From Artemia franciscana (taxonomy: Eukaryota; Arthropoda; Branchiopoda; Anostraca; Artemiidae): a stretch of 64,000 nucleotides of DNA. Positions 35,432 to 46,175 of the stretch are shown here, piece after piece; positions within the stretch are counted from its first letter, which is position 1; every line of letters begins with the position of its first letter. Location of the stretch: positions 39,527,076 through 39,591,075 of the forward strand of contig NC_088863.1 in assembly GCF_032884065.1 (NCBI RefSeq). Reading direction: 5' to 3'. A program made the translations under genes and the position numbers. The notes under the pieces are model-generated. The model searched no databases and was not told the DNA's origin. It saw only the letters and a program-made list of their open reading frames with translations.

Positions 35432-35725
35432 TTAGTGATGACAATGGTTGGATGTCTCAACAGCATCCCACTCAGTTTGCCATGGCTTTGATGACCATTC
35501 TCCATCAACGGCTCTTTTAAAGGCAGCAGTGCTGGGGGTAGTGACCGCTTTTTTGGTGAGAGAATTCCACAAACTCACTATTCCATAAGTGAAGAAGTTA
35601 TTGCATAGTCTAGTGGCAGCTCTCTTCTGATACAGTTTCCGACTATGCCCCCTAGTTCTGGCAGACTGGTCAAGTTGAAATAGCTTATTTAATGGAGAGT
35701 TGTAATTCAGGAGCTTATGCATCAT
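35432..35725 (-). pseudogene. LINE (CR1/L2-type) reverse transcriptase C-terminal fragment
   Basis: A 97-codon minus frame carries the end of a LINE polymerase. Landmarks are LFQLDQSARTRGHSRKLYQ, then RLCNNFFTYGIVSLWNSL and AFKRAVDGEWSS. In CR1/Rex/L2-like elements the final domain reads R-x-RGH...K...R...FF...V...WN-x-L...F(K)-x-x-(L/V)D. The frame is open to its stop at the left end, but nothing upstream (to the right) continues the RT domain, so this is a 5'-truncated insertion. It differs from the fragments at 3305-4065 and 49200-51885, indicating a third CR1-like family. Confidence 0.8.
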
Positions 35726-36689
35726 GATAATATTATTTTATCATATTGATAATATCATATTAAGAAGGAAACATTTTAAGACAGTAATTGTTACTTCATA
35801 ATATACAAAAAATTATAGTGTACCCCTAAAAAATTATGGCTCAAATTGCAAGGTGTTTATTGAATAATCATAGAAACCCAATTCAGATAAAAAGGTAAGT
35901 AAGAATATAATATCTTTCCTACTTTCCAAAACTAGTGAGTAGGTTCAAAAACTTGTCCCACATGAAACAATAGCAAAGGAAAATAATTGAACTTTGATAA
36001 ACTTCAAATTTACTTAAGAAAGATAATGTATTAATTTTTCTATTTGTAATCTCATTTTACTTTAAAGAAGACACTCTACTCACTTCTCTGTATGTTATTG
36101 TTACTCCACTTATTTTAGCTGAAGAAGATGCTAAGCCTGCTTCTTGGTTTTGTCATTTTTATACACACACTGCTGTTTTAGTATGCAGAGGTTAAGCTTC
36201 TTTAGGGACTTCACAGGGCAACCTGAGTAGGTCAGGCAAAAAAAGGAATTCTGTAAATCAGCATAGGCTACAAGACTTATGCTTGGTACAGGTTTTTGTA
36301 CATAGAAGAATAGACTGATATAGTTAGAAACTTGCTAGGGCAGCTAAATTCAGGAGTTTTAGGTAGAGGTGTGGCCATTCTACAATAATATTTTTGGATA
36401 GAGTAGTCAAAGTGACACCTGATAATTTTTGTGAGGGTACATAATTTTCAACAGATAGGCTTACAATGGTGTCAACCTAAGGAGTTGTTGTAGGTTGACC
36501 AGAATAAGGTGGCCAGTTTGACTGATGAAGAACTTTTCTATGTTTCCTATTCAGACAGTAATTTCCCCAATTGTCTTTTATTCATTATGTATGATCTAAG
36601 ACTTGTGTCTACATCCCTAACTATACCCAATACCCATGCTCTACCATGGATTTGAGCTTGAACTGCTGTAATAGCTCATAGAGGGTTTA

Positions 36690-37715
36690 TTTTGTTTTAC
36701 ATTTATATCATGTTATTCCTTTTTGGCACAATTGTTACTTCTTCTAATGTTGTCTCATTTTACCATGGTGGACTGTATATGGGGAGAGATGTTATCCAGT
36801 ACACAGAACTATCAACCTCAAGTTTCTGCTCAATAATTGTGGGGGTAATTGTGCAAGTCCAATTACATGGCTGCTCCTGTATTTGACTAAGGATAACTCA
36901 TAGTTACATCCTGCTAGATCAGTTTGGGTAAGGATATGTTTTACTGGTCTTTCTACTGATCCATTTGATTGAAGTAATTTTGGTGATGATTTTGTAAGTA
37001 TTATTTCCTATTCCTTTACAAATTTCTGAATTAGATTTGATGTAAATTGCAGATTGTTGTCAGAGACAAGCACACACAGGGTTCTATATCTTGGGAAATG
37101 ACTCTTCAAACATGATATGATGGGCATATTCATGGCACCCAACTCTGTCACACTAAAAAAAAAGAAGAAAAAAATTGAATAGTTTTGCTCCATATTGCTT
37201 AGCAACTGTGAAACAAATTACACATTCTTTTCATTCTGAAGGATGGTAGCTCCAAGACTAAACTTATATATGCATTGACCTAGAGCTCACTGTTCCCTGA
37301 TGCTGGATTAAAGAATATAAGTGAAATCCATTCCTTGCTCCAGGTGAATTCTGCATTATGCTGGGCTTTCCATTGGAACTCCTGTTGGTTTGCCAGTTTG
37401 CAAAGTGGTTGGATCAGCAACAAGGGGCTTAATATATACCTTGCCAGGTAGTTTGTCATTCCCAAAGGGTTTTTAGTTTGTCTTTAGCAGATAGGCTATG
37501 TATTTCTTTTAGTGTTTGAACCTTTCATGAATCTGGATGGATGCCATTTTTGAATATTATGTGGCCTAAGTATGGTGTGCTGTCACCTTTGAACACCTGT
37601 TTTTGCTGGTGGAAATTGACATGTTTGTGGCAGGCTCTCAGGTGCATGCTGTGAATGTTTGCATTATGTTTTTCATTTGTTTGGCCAGAAGTGATGATGA
37701 CATCCACTATGACTG
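36690..37715 (-). pseudogene. Ty3/Gypsy LTR retrotransposon pol remnant (RT end, RNase H start, integrase)
   Basis: Reading down the minus strand: MDVIITSGQTNEKH and YLGHIIFKNGIHPDS (37705-37530) match the segment after the catalytic box in Gypsy reverse transcriptases (usual form Y-L-GH-x(4)-G-x-x-PD). GMTNYLARYI (37460) is the LGM-NY block between RT and RNase H. Next comes a gap in which most of RNase H is missing. Then LVSDNNLQFTSNLIQKFVKE (about 37070-37010), the integrase DNG-Q region with D retained and G replaced. After that come SSPKLLQSNGSVERPVK (about 36970) and LPPQLLSRNLR (about 36840), the downstream integrase motifs. Stops and frameshifts are frequent, and no LTRs were located. 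It is an old solo internal fragment. Confidence 0.8.
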
Positions 37716-37764
37716 AAAACCTTCAAAGGCCTCTTCCATGCAATGCTGGAATGTGTCCTGTACA

Positions 37765-38136
37765 TTATTAATCTAAAAGTATACATGGGAAATATATAAT
37801 TTTTGTTATATAATTGCATATTAGAAGTGGTTGGGGGAAAAATATAGTGAAAGCACCTTCAAAATATGTTGACCACAATTTTCTGCATATTATGAAGCAA
37901 GAATCGTTTTCTGAGCATATTTCCATCTCAATAGCTTCAATTCTACGCTTTTATTAATCTAAAAGCATACATGGGAAATATATGATTTTTGTTATATAAT
38001 TGCATATTAGAAGTGGTTGGGGGAAAAATATAGTGAAAGCACCTTCAAAATATGTTGACCACAATTTTCTGCATATTATGAAGCAAGAATCGTTTTCTGA
38101 GCATGTTTCCATCTCAATAGCTTCAATTCTACGCTT
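37765..38136. repeat. Recent tandem duplication, two copies of 186 bp
   Basis: Copy 1 (37765-37950) and copy 2 (37951-38136) begin with TTATTAATCTAAAAG and end with TTCAATTCTACGCTT. They differ at only a few bases, so the duplication is recent compared with the surrounding repeats. It lies next to the Gypsy remnant and partly within family D-like sequence. Confidence 0.9.
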
Positions 38137-38599
38137 TTGCCAAATGAGGCAAAATAAAAGTGTCTTGAGCCTTATGCCTTTGTTGAGTTCCAATTTATAA
38201 AGTTTGATATGGTTGATATGGTTTAAAGTTCTACTGAAATGACAAGAATTCCATTTTAAATATAAGCCAATGAAAAGATATTTAACAATAAAGTTAAGAT
38301 AAAATATTTTTGTCAAAATTCACATATGTATGGACTTGTCATGCATACAGGCCTTTCAGCCCAAGAATTAAGAAAATAACAGATGTAGTAGCTTTCTAAT
38401 ACCTTCCCAGAATATATTTTCTGCCTTGGATGCCCTATTCATCAGACTCAACTAGTTTCCAAGGTAGCAAGAAGCTCCTAAGTTGAAATTTCATCAATTA
38501 ACATTCCCTGAAAGTTCCAACTTGATACTTTTTAGGCATATTTGAGATGTTATAATATCCTTCTTTGACTATTTTGAACAAATACCTGTCTCAAAACTA

Positions 38600-39310
38600 T
38601 CTAGCTATCTGGGGATGGTCTTTAAGTTATGAAATTTGCCCATCGTTTACATGTAGTATCTGTTATTGGGAAGTTTGCATACATTTTTCGGGTGGAGAGG
38701 AAGGGTGTTGAATTATCTGCTGGAAGAATTTCCATGGTGATGGGGTTTACTTTTCAGGAGGCATTTTACACTTGGAGAATTTGCCAGTATTTGTAACCAA
38801 AATTGTTTTTATTTGTCTTACTTTCTCTTTACCAGCTCAATTTTATGTTTGGAGATGTTAAGGGTAATTGTCAAGGATAAATTTTCATAGGGATTAGAGG
38901 TATTTCCATGGGTAGATGGGCAGGAGATTTTTCTGTGAAGGTGGAGCCAGATTTCCCATCTAAAAAAAACATATCAGATATTAAATTTGAAAAAAAAAAA
39001 TCAGCTAAAAGTAAAGAGCAACATTGTAACTTAAAACAAACATAAACTATTATGTATATAAAGGGGGCTACTCTCTCTTCAACACTTTGCTCTTTATGCT
39101 AAAGCTTGAATTTTGTCTCAATTCTTTAAGAAAAAGTCCCAAAACAAAAGGGCCGGTTAATTAGAACAATATGAAGCCTTTTTAAAAGTATAAACTGTGT
39201 GAAGAGCAAGGTGTTGAGGAGGAGGTAACCCCTTCATTATATTTAATAATTTCTGTTCATTTAAGTTTTAGTGTTGCTCCTTACTTTCAGTTGAAAAAAA
39301 TTGTTTTTTT
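38600..39310 (+). repeat. Old family A end with foldback module
   Basis: ATCTGTTATTGGGAAGTTTGC near 38656 and TTAAGGGTAATTGTCAAGG near 38858 match the 9390-9600 region. The following foldback (about 38995-39310) has arms CAGCTAAAAGTAAAGAGCAAC and GTTGCTCCTTACTTTCAGTTG. Confidence 0.65.
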
Positions 39311-39623
39311 TATGTAAATAACAAATAAGGCTCGTTGCTCCAATGTTTTTGCCTCATTTGATAAATTCGACCCTATTTTAGAAAAAAAAATCATTCACAT
39401 CAAGAAATTAAATTGACTAGAAATAGCTTACGTCCCACTAAAGGGTCTGAGGCCTGGCTAAAAGTTTTCCACAATAAGGCTTTTGCTTTGTCTTCATATG
39501 TACCTCTATCTTACTACTTTCTAGCTCTTAGAATTAGTTGTTTTTCGTTGTGATATTTTGTTGCTAGATTTTGTTTTCTTTATTTTTCTTAGGAAGTTAA
39601 AAAAACTTTTTTATTTTTTTAAG

Positions 39624-39723
39624 CAGTCGCCTGGTTGTTTGACCTCAATAAACGATTCCCATCAGTCAGGAGAAAAGAAAACAATTGATAAAATGGACAT
39701 TGATGATATCAGAAAGAACATCA
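39624..39723 (+). CDS. LDAF1-like gene, exon 1 (5' UTR plus first 10 codons)
   Basis: The coding part starts at the ATG at 39693-39695 in AAAATGG context, reads MDIDDIRKNI and ends in phase 1 at a consensus donor GTAAGT (39724). The upstream limit is not known; a TTTTTTTAAG at 39614-39623 could be an acceptor for a further upstream non-coding exon, or transcription may start nearby. The frame joins cleanly to exon 2, completing an arginine codon (A|GA). Confidence 0.65.
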
Positions 39724-42700
39724 GTAAGTAATGATGCATTACTATTAAGCTGTTTCCATTTTTTAAGTATAGTTCAATAGTCCAGTTAAGATATTATTTA
39801 ATTTCAAGTTTTGAGTGTTGTTATTTTAACAGCCAAAAATTGGTTCATATTATAAAAAAGCCTAAAAAGACAAAAACAGAAACAAGTGAAAGAAAAAAGA
39901 AAAAAATTCCATTATGACAAGAAAATCTACTAGCTGAATGGGTTCACTTTGAAATTGTAAGACTTATTCCCCCCTCCCATTACTGTCAATTTACAGCTAA
40001 AATATCACCCTTTTCCATCAATAATTTTTTTTGCCATTTGTTACTCTTTTTCATTGGCCTTCTGGTAAAACGTTTTATTTTCATTGTGGTAATGTTTTCC
40101 TTCTTTTACTTATACCAATTTACTTAGCCTATGCTAATAGCTTCTAAAAAGTAGTTCCATTTTGGAGTTGGTGTAAAAGGTAAATCCTTTTAATGTACAT
40201 TTTACTGTAAATGTTCAGAATTTGTAAATGTCAACATTCACTGGTGAATGTCCAAAATAGTTTTTTTTTTCTGCTTGGATTTAGTCAGCATTGCCAGTCA
40301 ACTTTTTCAGTTTAGTGTAACATTTGATGATGACAGGTTAGGTTAGATTAGGTGTAGTTAGGTTTGATTTTAATCCATTTCTGATAGTTATAAACAAACT
40401 TGACCTAACCTTATCTAATCAAAACTAACATGATTTAACCTAACTTTAACTTTTACCATCATAGCTTGCATAAGACTACAAAAGCTGACTCGCAAAGTTA
40501 GTTGAATTTAAGCAGAAAAAAGGAATTTTGGGCATTCACTGGTGAATGTTGACATTAACCAGATGTCAGATATTCACAGCAACATATATACTGATTTAGA
40601 AATTCTGGATCTTTGGGTATTTGTAGCTGTTGTCAATAGTCACTTTTTAATATACCTTCCACTACACTTAATCCTGTGTCCACTATTTCTCCCTTAGCAT
40701 TGCCCCCAATCACTCCAACTGGTTATCCAAAAACAGCTTCTATCCTCAAACTCGACAGCCTTGCAGTCCCTGGTGTTCTGACTTCTATTGCTACTTGACC
40801 GTGCGTAAACTAGAAGTCTACAGGAGCTTATATAGGACAAATTTTATTTCTTGTTTTGATTGAGACAAAAATTGTTTATCCCCTTTCCCCTCATTCTAAG
40901 ACTAAATTTTTACTTTAGAGTTCCCCTATCCCTATAGCCTTTCTCAAAATATTGCAGACATGCTGTTCAACCACCTGGATACACATATTGTCTTTCAGTT
41001 TACCCCCCCCCCCCTCCCCCAGCCAAGATTATGAATCATCTTTACCCTTCGAAACTCCCAATTTTCACCTTGTTCCCTTAAGCTGTTGTGTAGATACTGC
41101 AGAATATGTTGTTTTGAAGGCGATACTACATGTAATGTGTTTCAATTTACCTCTGCCCCCTTCCCAAACCAAAATTTAGAACTCTTTTCACTCCGCTTCC
41201 AATGCTCCCTCAAAATTTCAACTTAATATTTTAGTCATTCCCAGGATAAGGTTAATAATCGAAAAATAGGGTGCACATAGGGCCTTTTGATTTACTCAGA
41301 TACATGTTTTGTTTCCTGAGGATATTCTTGGGAAGCTCCAAGATCTTGGCCTAGTGAACGATCCGTAAGAACTTGATTGAAATGCGTGAACTAATCAGGA
41401 AGAAACTTTTTTTGGCATTTTTGAGTCCTCCCCCATTCCCCAAAAAATTTGTAAAATATTCTGGACTAAAGAGCAATTTCTTAAAGGTTCAAGCTAATCA
41501 GACACCCAGGATCAGACAACCCCTTTACCACTATAAAAGCTGTATGTAAACAATGCATATTTATTGACGCTTTCGGCTAATTTGAAAAACAGAACAATCT
41601 CAAAATTTGGTCAGTTTTTTTGTGGGGCTGTAGGGGGGGGGGGGTAGCGAAAAGGGGTGGGGCTAGGAGGCCGTTGCCCTCTAGTCATTTCCAAATCTAC
41701 TAGAACTTTTCGAAAGTTCTAGAACTTTCATTTCCAGTTAAATGATCCTCTTTCATGTTTCTGCAACCACTCCTTCCATACAAAATTACCGGGAGAAAAA
41801 GAAGAAACAAAAGATAAATAGAACATGGAATCCATTTTGCTCTTTACTTAGAAAGGGCTCCTGTGCAGCCTATCATGCGTGTTTTTTTAAGTCTAGGGGG
41901 GCAATTGTCTCCCCTTTCTCCAAGCTACATGCTTGGTTTAATTTCGTTTCATCAGGTGTATAGCTAGCAAGGCCACAAGCAAATGAGTATGGTAACTGTA
42001 AAGGGCTTTATTTTAGTATTTGTTTTTTTTTCTATTCTGCATATTTATTTGTTTCTTGTTCTCAAATGTGGGAAAGTTCTTGGCTATGTCAATATTTTCC
42101 TTTAAACTTAGGTTGATTCCAAACATAAATGAATTTTAATCTAAGCATGAGTTAAAATACCAGCGAGGTGGGGAGGGGGATGAGGTTGTTGGTTAGTGCG
42201 CATGACTTGTAATCCTTTGTCCTTCAGGATGAAGGCTTGAGTCCTTGTGTTGCCAATTGTATGGTTTGGAAAGAGGTCAGAGTTATGACTTTGTAAGTTT
42301 AGCCAGAATCGACCCAGCTCCAATGACTAACTAGAGGAATCCGGGGAAGGTAAATAGGAAGGGTGTGAGAAAATACATGACAGCTGGACCCTATCTGGAG
42401 AATTCGTCAAGGCTAGTCCCAGAGTCCTACCTGCTGGTGCAACTTGAATATTTTTAATGTTTATACCCTTTGACAATTTTGAATACTAAGTTTCGCATTA
42501 GAACAATTTGAAAAGCTAAAGAAGAGTAAAGAACATAACACTGAACTTTATAGTACTTACCAGCAATGCTGATCTCCGTTTCATAGCCCTTCAGCCAGGA
42601 AGTGCAATGGGGCGTAGGGGGCCAGCCATCCTCTGCTTTCATACACCTTTCCTGTTTAACTTCCCCAGGATTTCTCCAGGTACTTGTTTAGAGCTGGGTC

Positions 42701-44005
42701 AGCTCTGGCTGAGCTTACAAAGTCATTTCACTTATCGCTGTTCCAATCCAAATAACTAGCGACACAAGAACTCGAACCTCTGTCCTCACAGACAAAGGAT
42801 TTAAAATCTAGTGTGTCAACCACTCGGGTAAGACGGCTAAAACCTTGTGATTGGCAGAAGCAGACCCATCTTCTGACTCATATGGTTTGATGAATTGAAA
42901 ATTTATATTCCAATAAAGGCCCACCAAAGTAAGGAACTATAGAAATAAGATTTACTATTAAATGCAAAGCATTAATAAGCCATTTAGCTCTGGAACGAGA
43001 TAGGATTAAGCCAAACACAAATGCGAAGCTCTTTTGTACTGACGAGGGAGGCACATTGGAAATATACGTAACAGTACAAACATATAGAACACATTCAACA
43101 ATTGTGCAAACTTTTAGATTTCTCGGGAACCTGTTCCCTAACACTCTCCTGTACATGCTTGTGTTAATAAAATAGTGATGAAATACAAAAATTGTATACA
43201 TTAGACTGATAGAATAATTTGTGTTTCAATGTGTCATACGTGTGTGGTTTTACAAAATACATAAATAAAACCAGACTGAAAATGAATGTGTCCACGTCAA
43301 CATTCGACTTATGGCCTGGTCAAATTAGAACAATATCCACTTACTTCAACAGTAAGATGTAATTTTAATCCTTTAGTTACGTCTGATGTCATGGAGAACA
43401 CTTTTCCTGACTTGGATCGACAATGCCATTGATTTAGCACCATCATAAGGATTACAAAAGAATGTTTCTTTGTGATTTTTGTGTTTTATTGCTATTAAGT
43501 AAAAACAAAAACAAGTATTTTTAACGAAAAGTAAGGAGCAACATTAAAACGAAAAAAGAAAAGAAATTACTTGGTATATGAAAGGGGCTGCTTCCTCATC
43601 AACGCCCCGCTCTTTACGTTAAAGTTTGACTCTTTCTGTTAACTCTACTTTTTAAAACAGTAAAAAACTTTAGCGTAAAGAGCTGGGCGTTGATGAGGAA
43701 GCAGCCCCTTTCACATACTAAGTAATTTCTGTTCGTTTTAAGTTTTAACGTCGCTCCTTACTTTTCGTTAAGAAAAACTTGTTGTTTTTTTTTATTTAAT
43801 TTCTGAACGTTTTTGAATCATTGCATGTTTTGATTTTGGCTCTCCGCAGATGAATAATTCTTCGCGCCACCCCAACACCTAGCTGGTGGGGGCGCTTCGC
43901 GCACCCCCCCCCCCAAGCCCCTCCGTGCGCGCAAGTCGTTACGCGCCATATTAGTTACGCGCCATTGTAGTTGTGTCTCTGTGTGCCACCTGTGAATATA
44001 GATAT

Positions 44006-44072
<67 letters not shown>

Positions 44073-46079
44073 ACTACGTAAAACTTGCGAATGTACAACA
44101 TTCTTGGCTGTCCCATTGTCTGTGCATATAAATAGATTGTCAGGTTTACCGACTCTTGAACATGCAACATATAATTGTCCATGGGAAAAACAATCTGTAT
44201 TCAGATCTATACCTCATTATTCTAATGATTGCCCTCGAGCTTTGTTGATGGTGATTGCTAATCGAACATTCCCTGTGTCCCTGTCGTTATTTATATATCC
44301 CCCTGTGCCCTCGGCGTCCCCGTTGTTGTTGTTTCCCTGTGTCTCGGTCGTCATTTGTGTCCCGGTGTCCCAGTCTGTAATTTCTCTTTGAGTGTCGCGG
44401 TCGTCATTTATATTCCCTGTGTCCCGGTCGTCATTTTTGTTCCGGTCGTCATTTGTGTTCTGGTGTCCCGGTCTGAAATTTCTCTTTGAGTGTTCTGGTC
44501 GTCATTTATATTCCATGTGTCCCGGTCGTCATTTGTGTCCCGGTGCTTTGTTGATGGTGATTGCTAATCGACCATTCCTTGTGTCCCGGTCGCTTTCTCT
44601 TTGAGTGTCCCGATCGTCATTTATATTCCCTATGTCCCGGTGTCCCGGTCGTCATTTGTGTCCCGATGTCCCGGTGTTTAATTTTGTCAATCAACAAACA
44701 TGACGTCAGTCGACACACAAACATGACGTCACTCGACACATAGACACACAGACAACTTATTTTTATATATATAGATGTCCCGGTGTCCCGGTCGTCATTT
44801 GTGTCCCGATGTCCCGGTGTGCAATTTCGTCAATCAACAAACATGACGTCACTCGACACACACACACACACAGACAACTTATTTATATATATATAGATAG
44901 ATATGAGGGGGCTCACACCCTCGTCAGTACCTCGCTCTTTACATTAAAGCTTAAATTTTGTACCAATTTCTTAAGAATGACCCCTGAATCACAAAAGCCG
45001 TAGAATAAATAGTTGAAATTACTGAAAATACTTTAGCGTAAAGAGCGAGGTATTAGGAGGAGGTGAGCCCGTCATGTGCGTAATAATTTCTGTTCATTTT
45101 AAGTGATTTTAATTCCGCTCCTTACTTTCAGTTGAAAAAACTTTTTCATATTTATTTTATTCATTGTTTTTTTTATAATGCTAGAAAATCCTGTGCTCGC
45201 TTCATGGAAATTTTCTTCCCCCATGATAAATTCCTCCAAGGAAAGTTCCCCTAACATATCCCCCTCTTTTCACCCCCCCCCCCCAACCAAAAAATCCCCC
45301 TGAAAATATCTGTACGCTTCCAAATAACCATTACTATATGTAAGCCCTGGTCAAAGTTTGTAACTTGTAGCCCATCCCACGGGGACTGTGGGGGAGTAAG
45401 TCGTCCCCAAAGACATAGTTATAAGGTTTTTCGACTACGCTGAATAAAATTGCTATCTCAGAATTTTTGGTCTGGTGACTTTGGGAAAATAATTAGCGTG
45501 GGAGGGAGCCTAGGTGCCCTTCATTTTTTTTTGGTCTCTGAAAAAGGGCACTAGAACTTTTCATTTCCGTTAGAATGAGCCCTCTCGCAAGATTCTAGGA
45601 CAATTTGGTCGATACGATCACCCCTGGAAAAAAAAACAAACAAATAAACACGCATCCGTGATCTGCCTTCTGGCAAAAAATACAAAATTCCACGTTTTTG
45701 TAGATAGGAGCTTGAAACTTCTTCATCAGGGCTTTCTGATGCGCTGAATCTCATCATGTGATTTTCGTTAAGATTCTATGACTTTTAGGGGTTTTCCCCT
45801 ATTTTCTAAAATAAGAAGTCTAAACTTATTTAAACTTATATATCTAAAATCAGCATTAAAATGCAATTCTGTTGATGTAACTATTGTTATAAAAATTTCG
45901 TTTTTTAGAGTTTTGGTTATTATTGAGCCAGGTCGCTCCTTACTACAGTTCGTTACTACGAACTGTTTGATAACTTCTGTTTTATTATTGCAACCGTTCC
46001 GCTTCTATTGGTCCCCGTCTTGTTTTTCCTGAGTGATCACAACAATTATTTACGGACTACTGAAACCTTTTCGTCTCTT

Positions 46080-46175
<96 letters not shown>

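Larger units (their letters stand above)
43868..44897 (-). mobile_element. Helitron 1, non-autonomous, 3' end truncated
   Basis: The 5' end on the minus strand is TCTATATATATATAAATAAG at 44897, preceded by A, as Helitrons require (A|TC). At the other end the 3' hairpin region (GGTGTTGGGGTGGCGCG) is cut short and lacks the final CTAG. Inside: a helicase C-terminus remnant (44070-44267), a TA microsatellite (about 44000-44068) and a GTGTCCCGGTCGTCATT minisatellite (44280-44830). It is nested in a family A repeat inside intron 1. Confidence 0.8.
43500..45975 (-). repeat. Family A repeat, minus orientation, with nested Helitron
   Basis: Foldback 43500-43795, spacer to about 43867, then a Helitron (43868-44897). 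Then the second foldback (about 44905-45150), the long body in reverse (landmarks CCAAAGACATAGTTATAAGG at 45410 and GTTAGAATGAGCCC at 45570) and the terminal hairpin CAGTTCG...CGAACTG at 45947-45968. About 250 bp of spacer present in the 15218-16785 copy are missing next to the Helitron. Confidence 0.75.

Noticed and set aside
40330..40440. Telomeric (TTAGG)n repeat tract
   Set aside because: Only two or three irregular units, mirrored inside a MITE and repeated in its second copy near 52690; not a telomere.
43955..44182. Minus-strand open frame with a long IYIYIY stretch
   Set aside because: It translates the TA microsatellite and an out-of-frame part of the Helitron helicase; the meaningful frame is the one ending at 44070.
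44392..44743. Cysteine/arginine-rich repetitive frames in the Helitrons (also 55776-56204)
   Set aside because: Translations of the GTGTCCCGGTCGTCATTT minisatellite, open only because the unit lacks stops in that frame.
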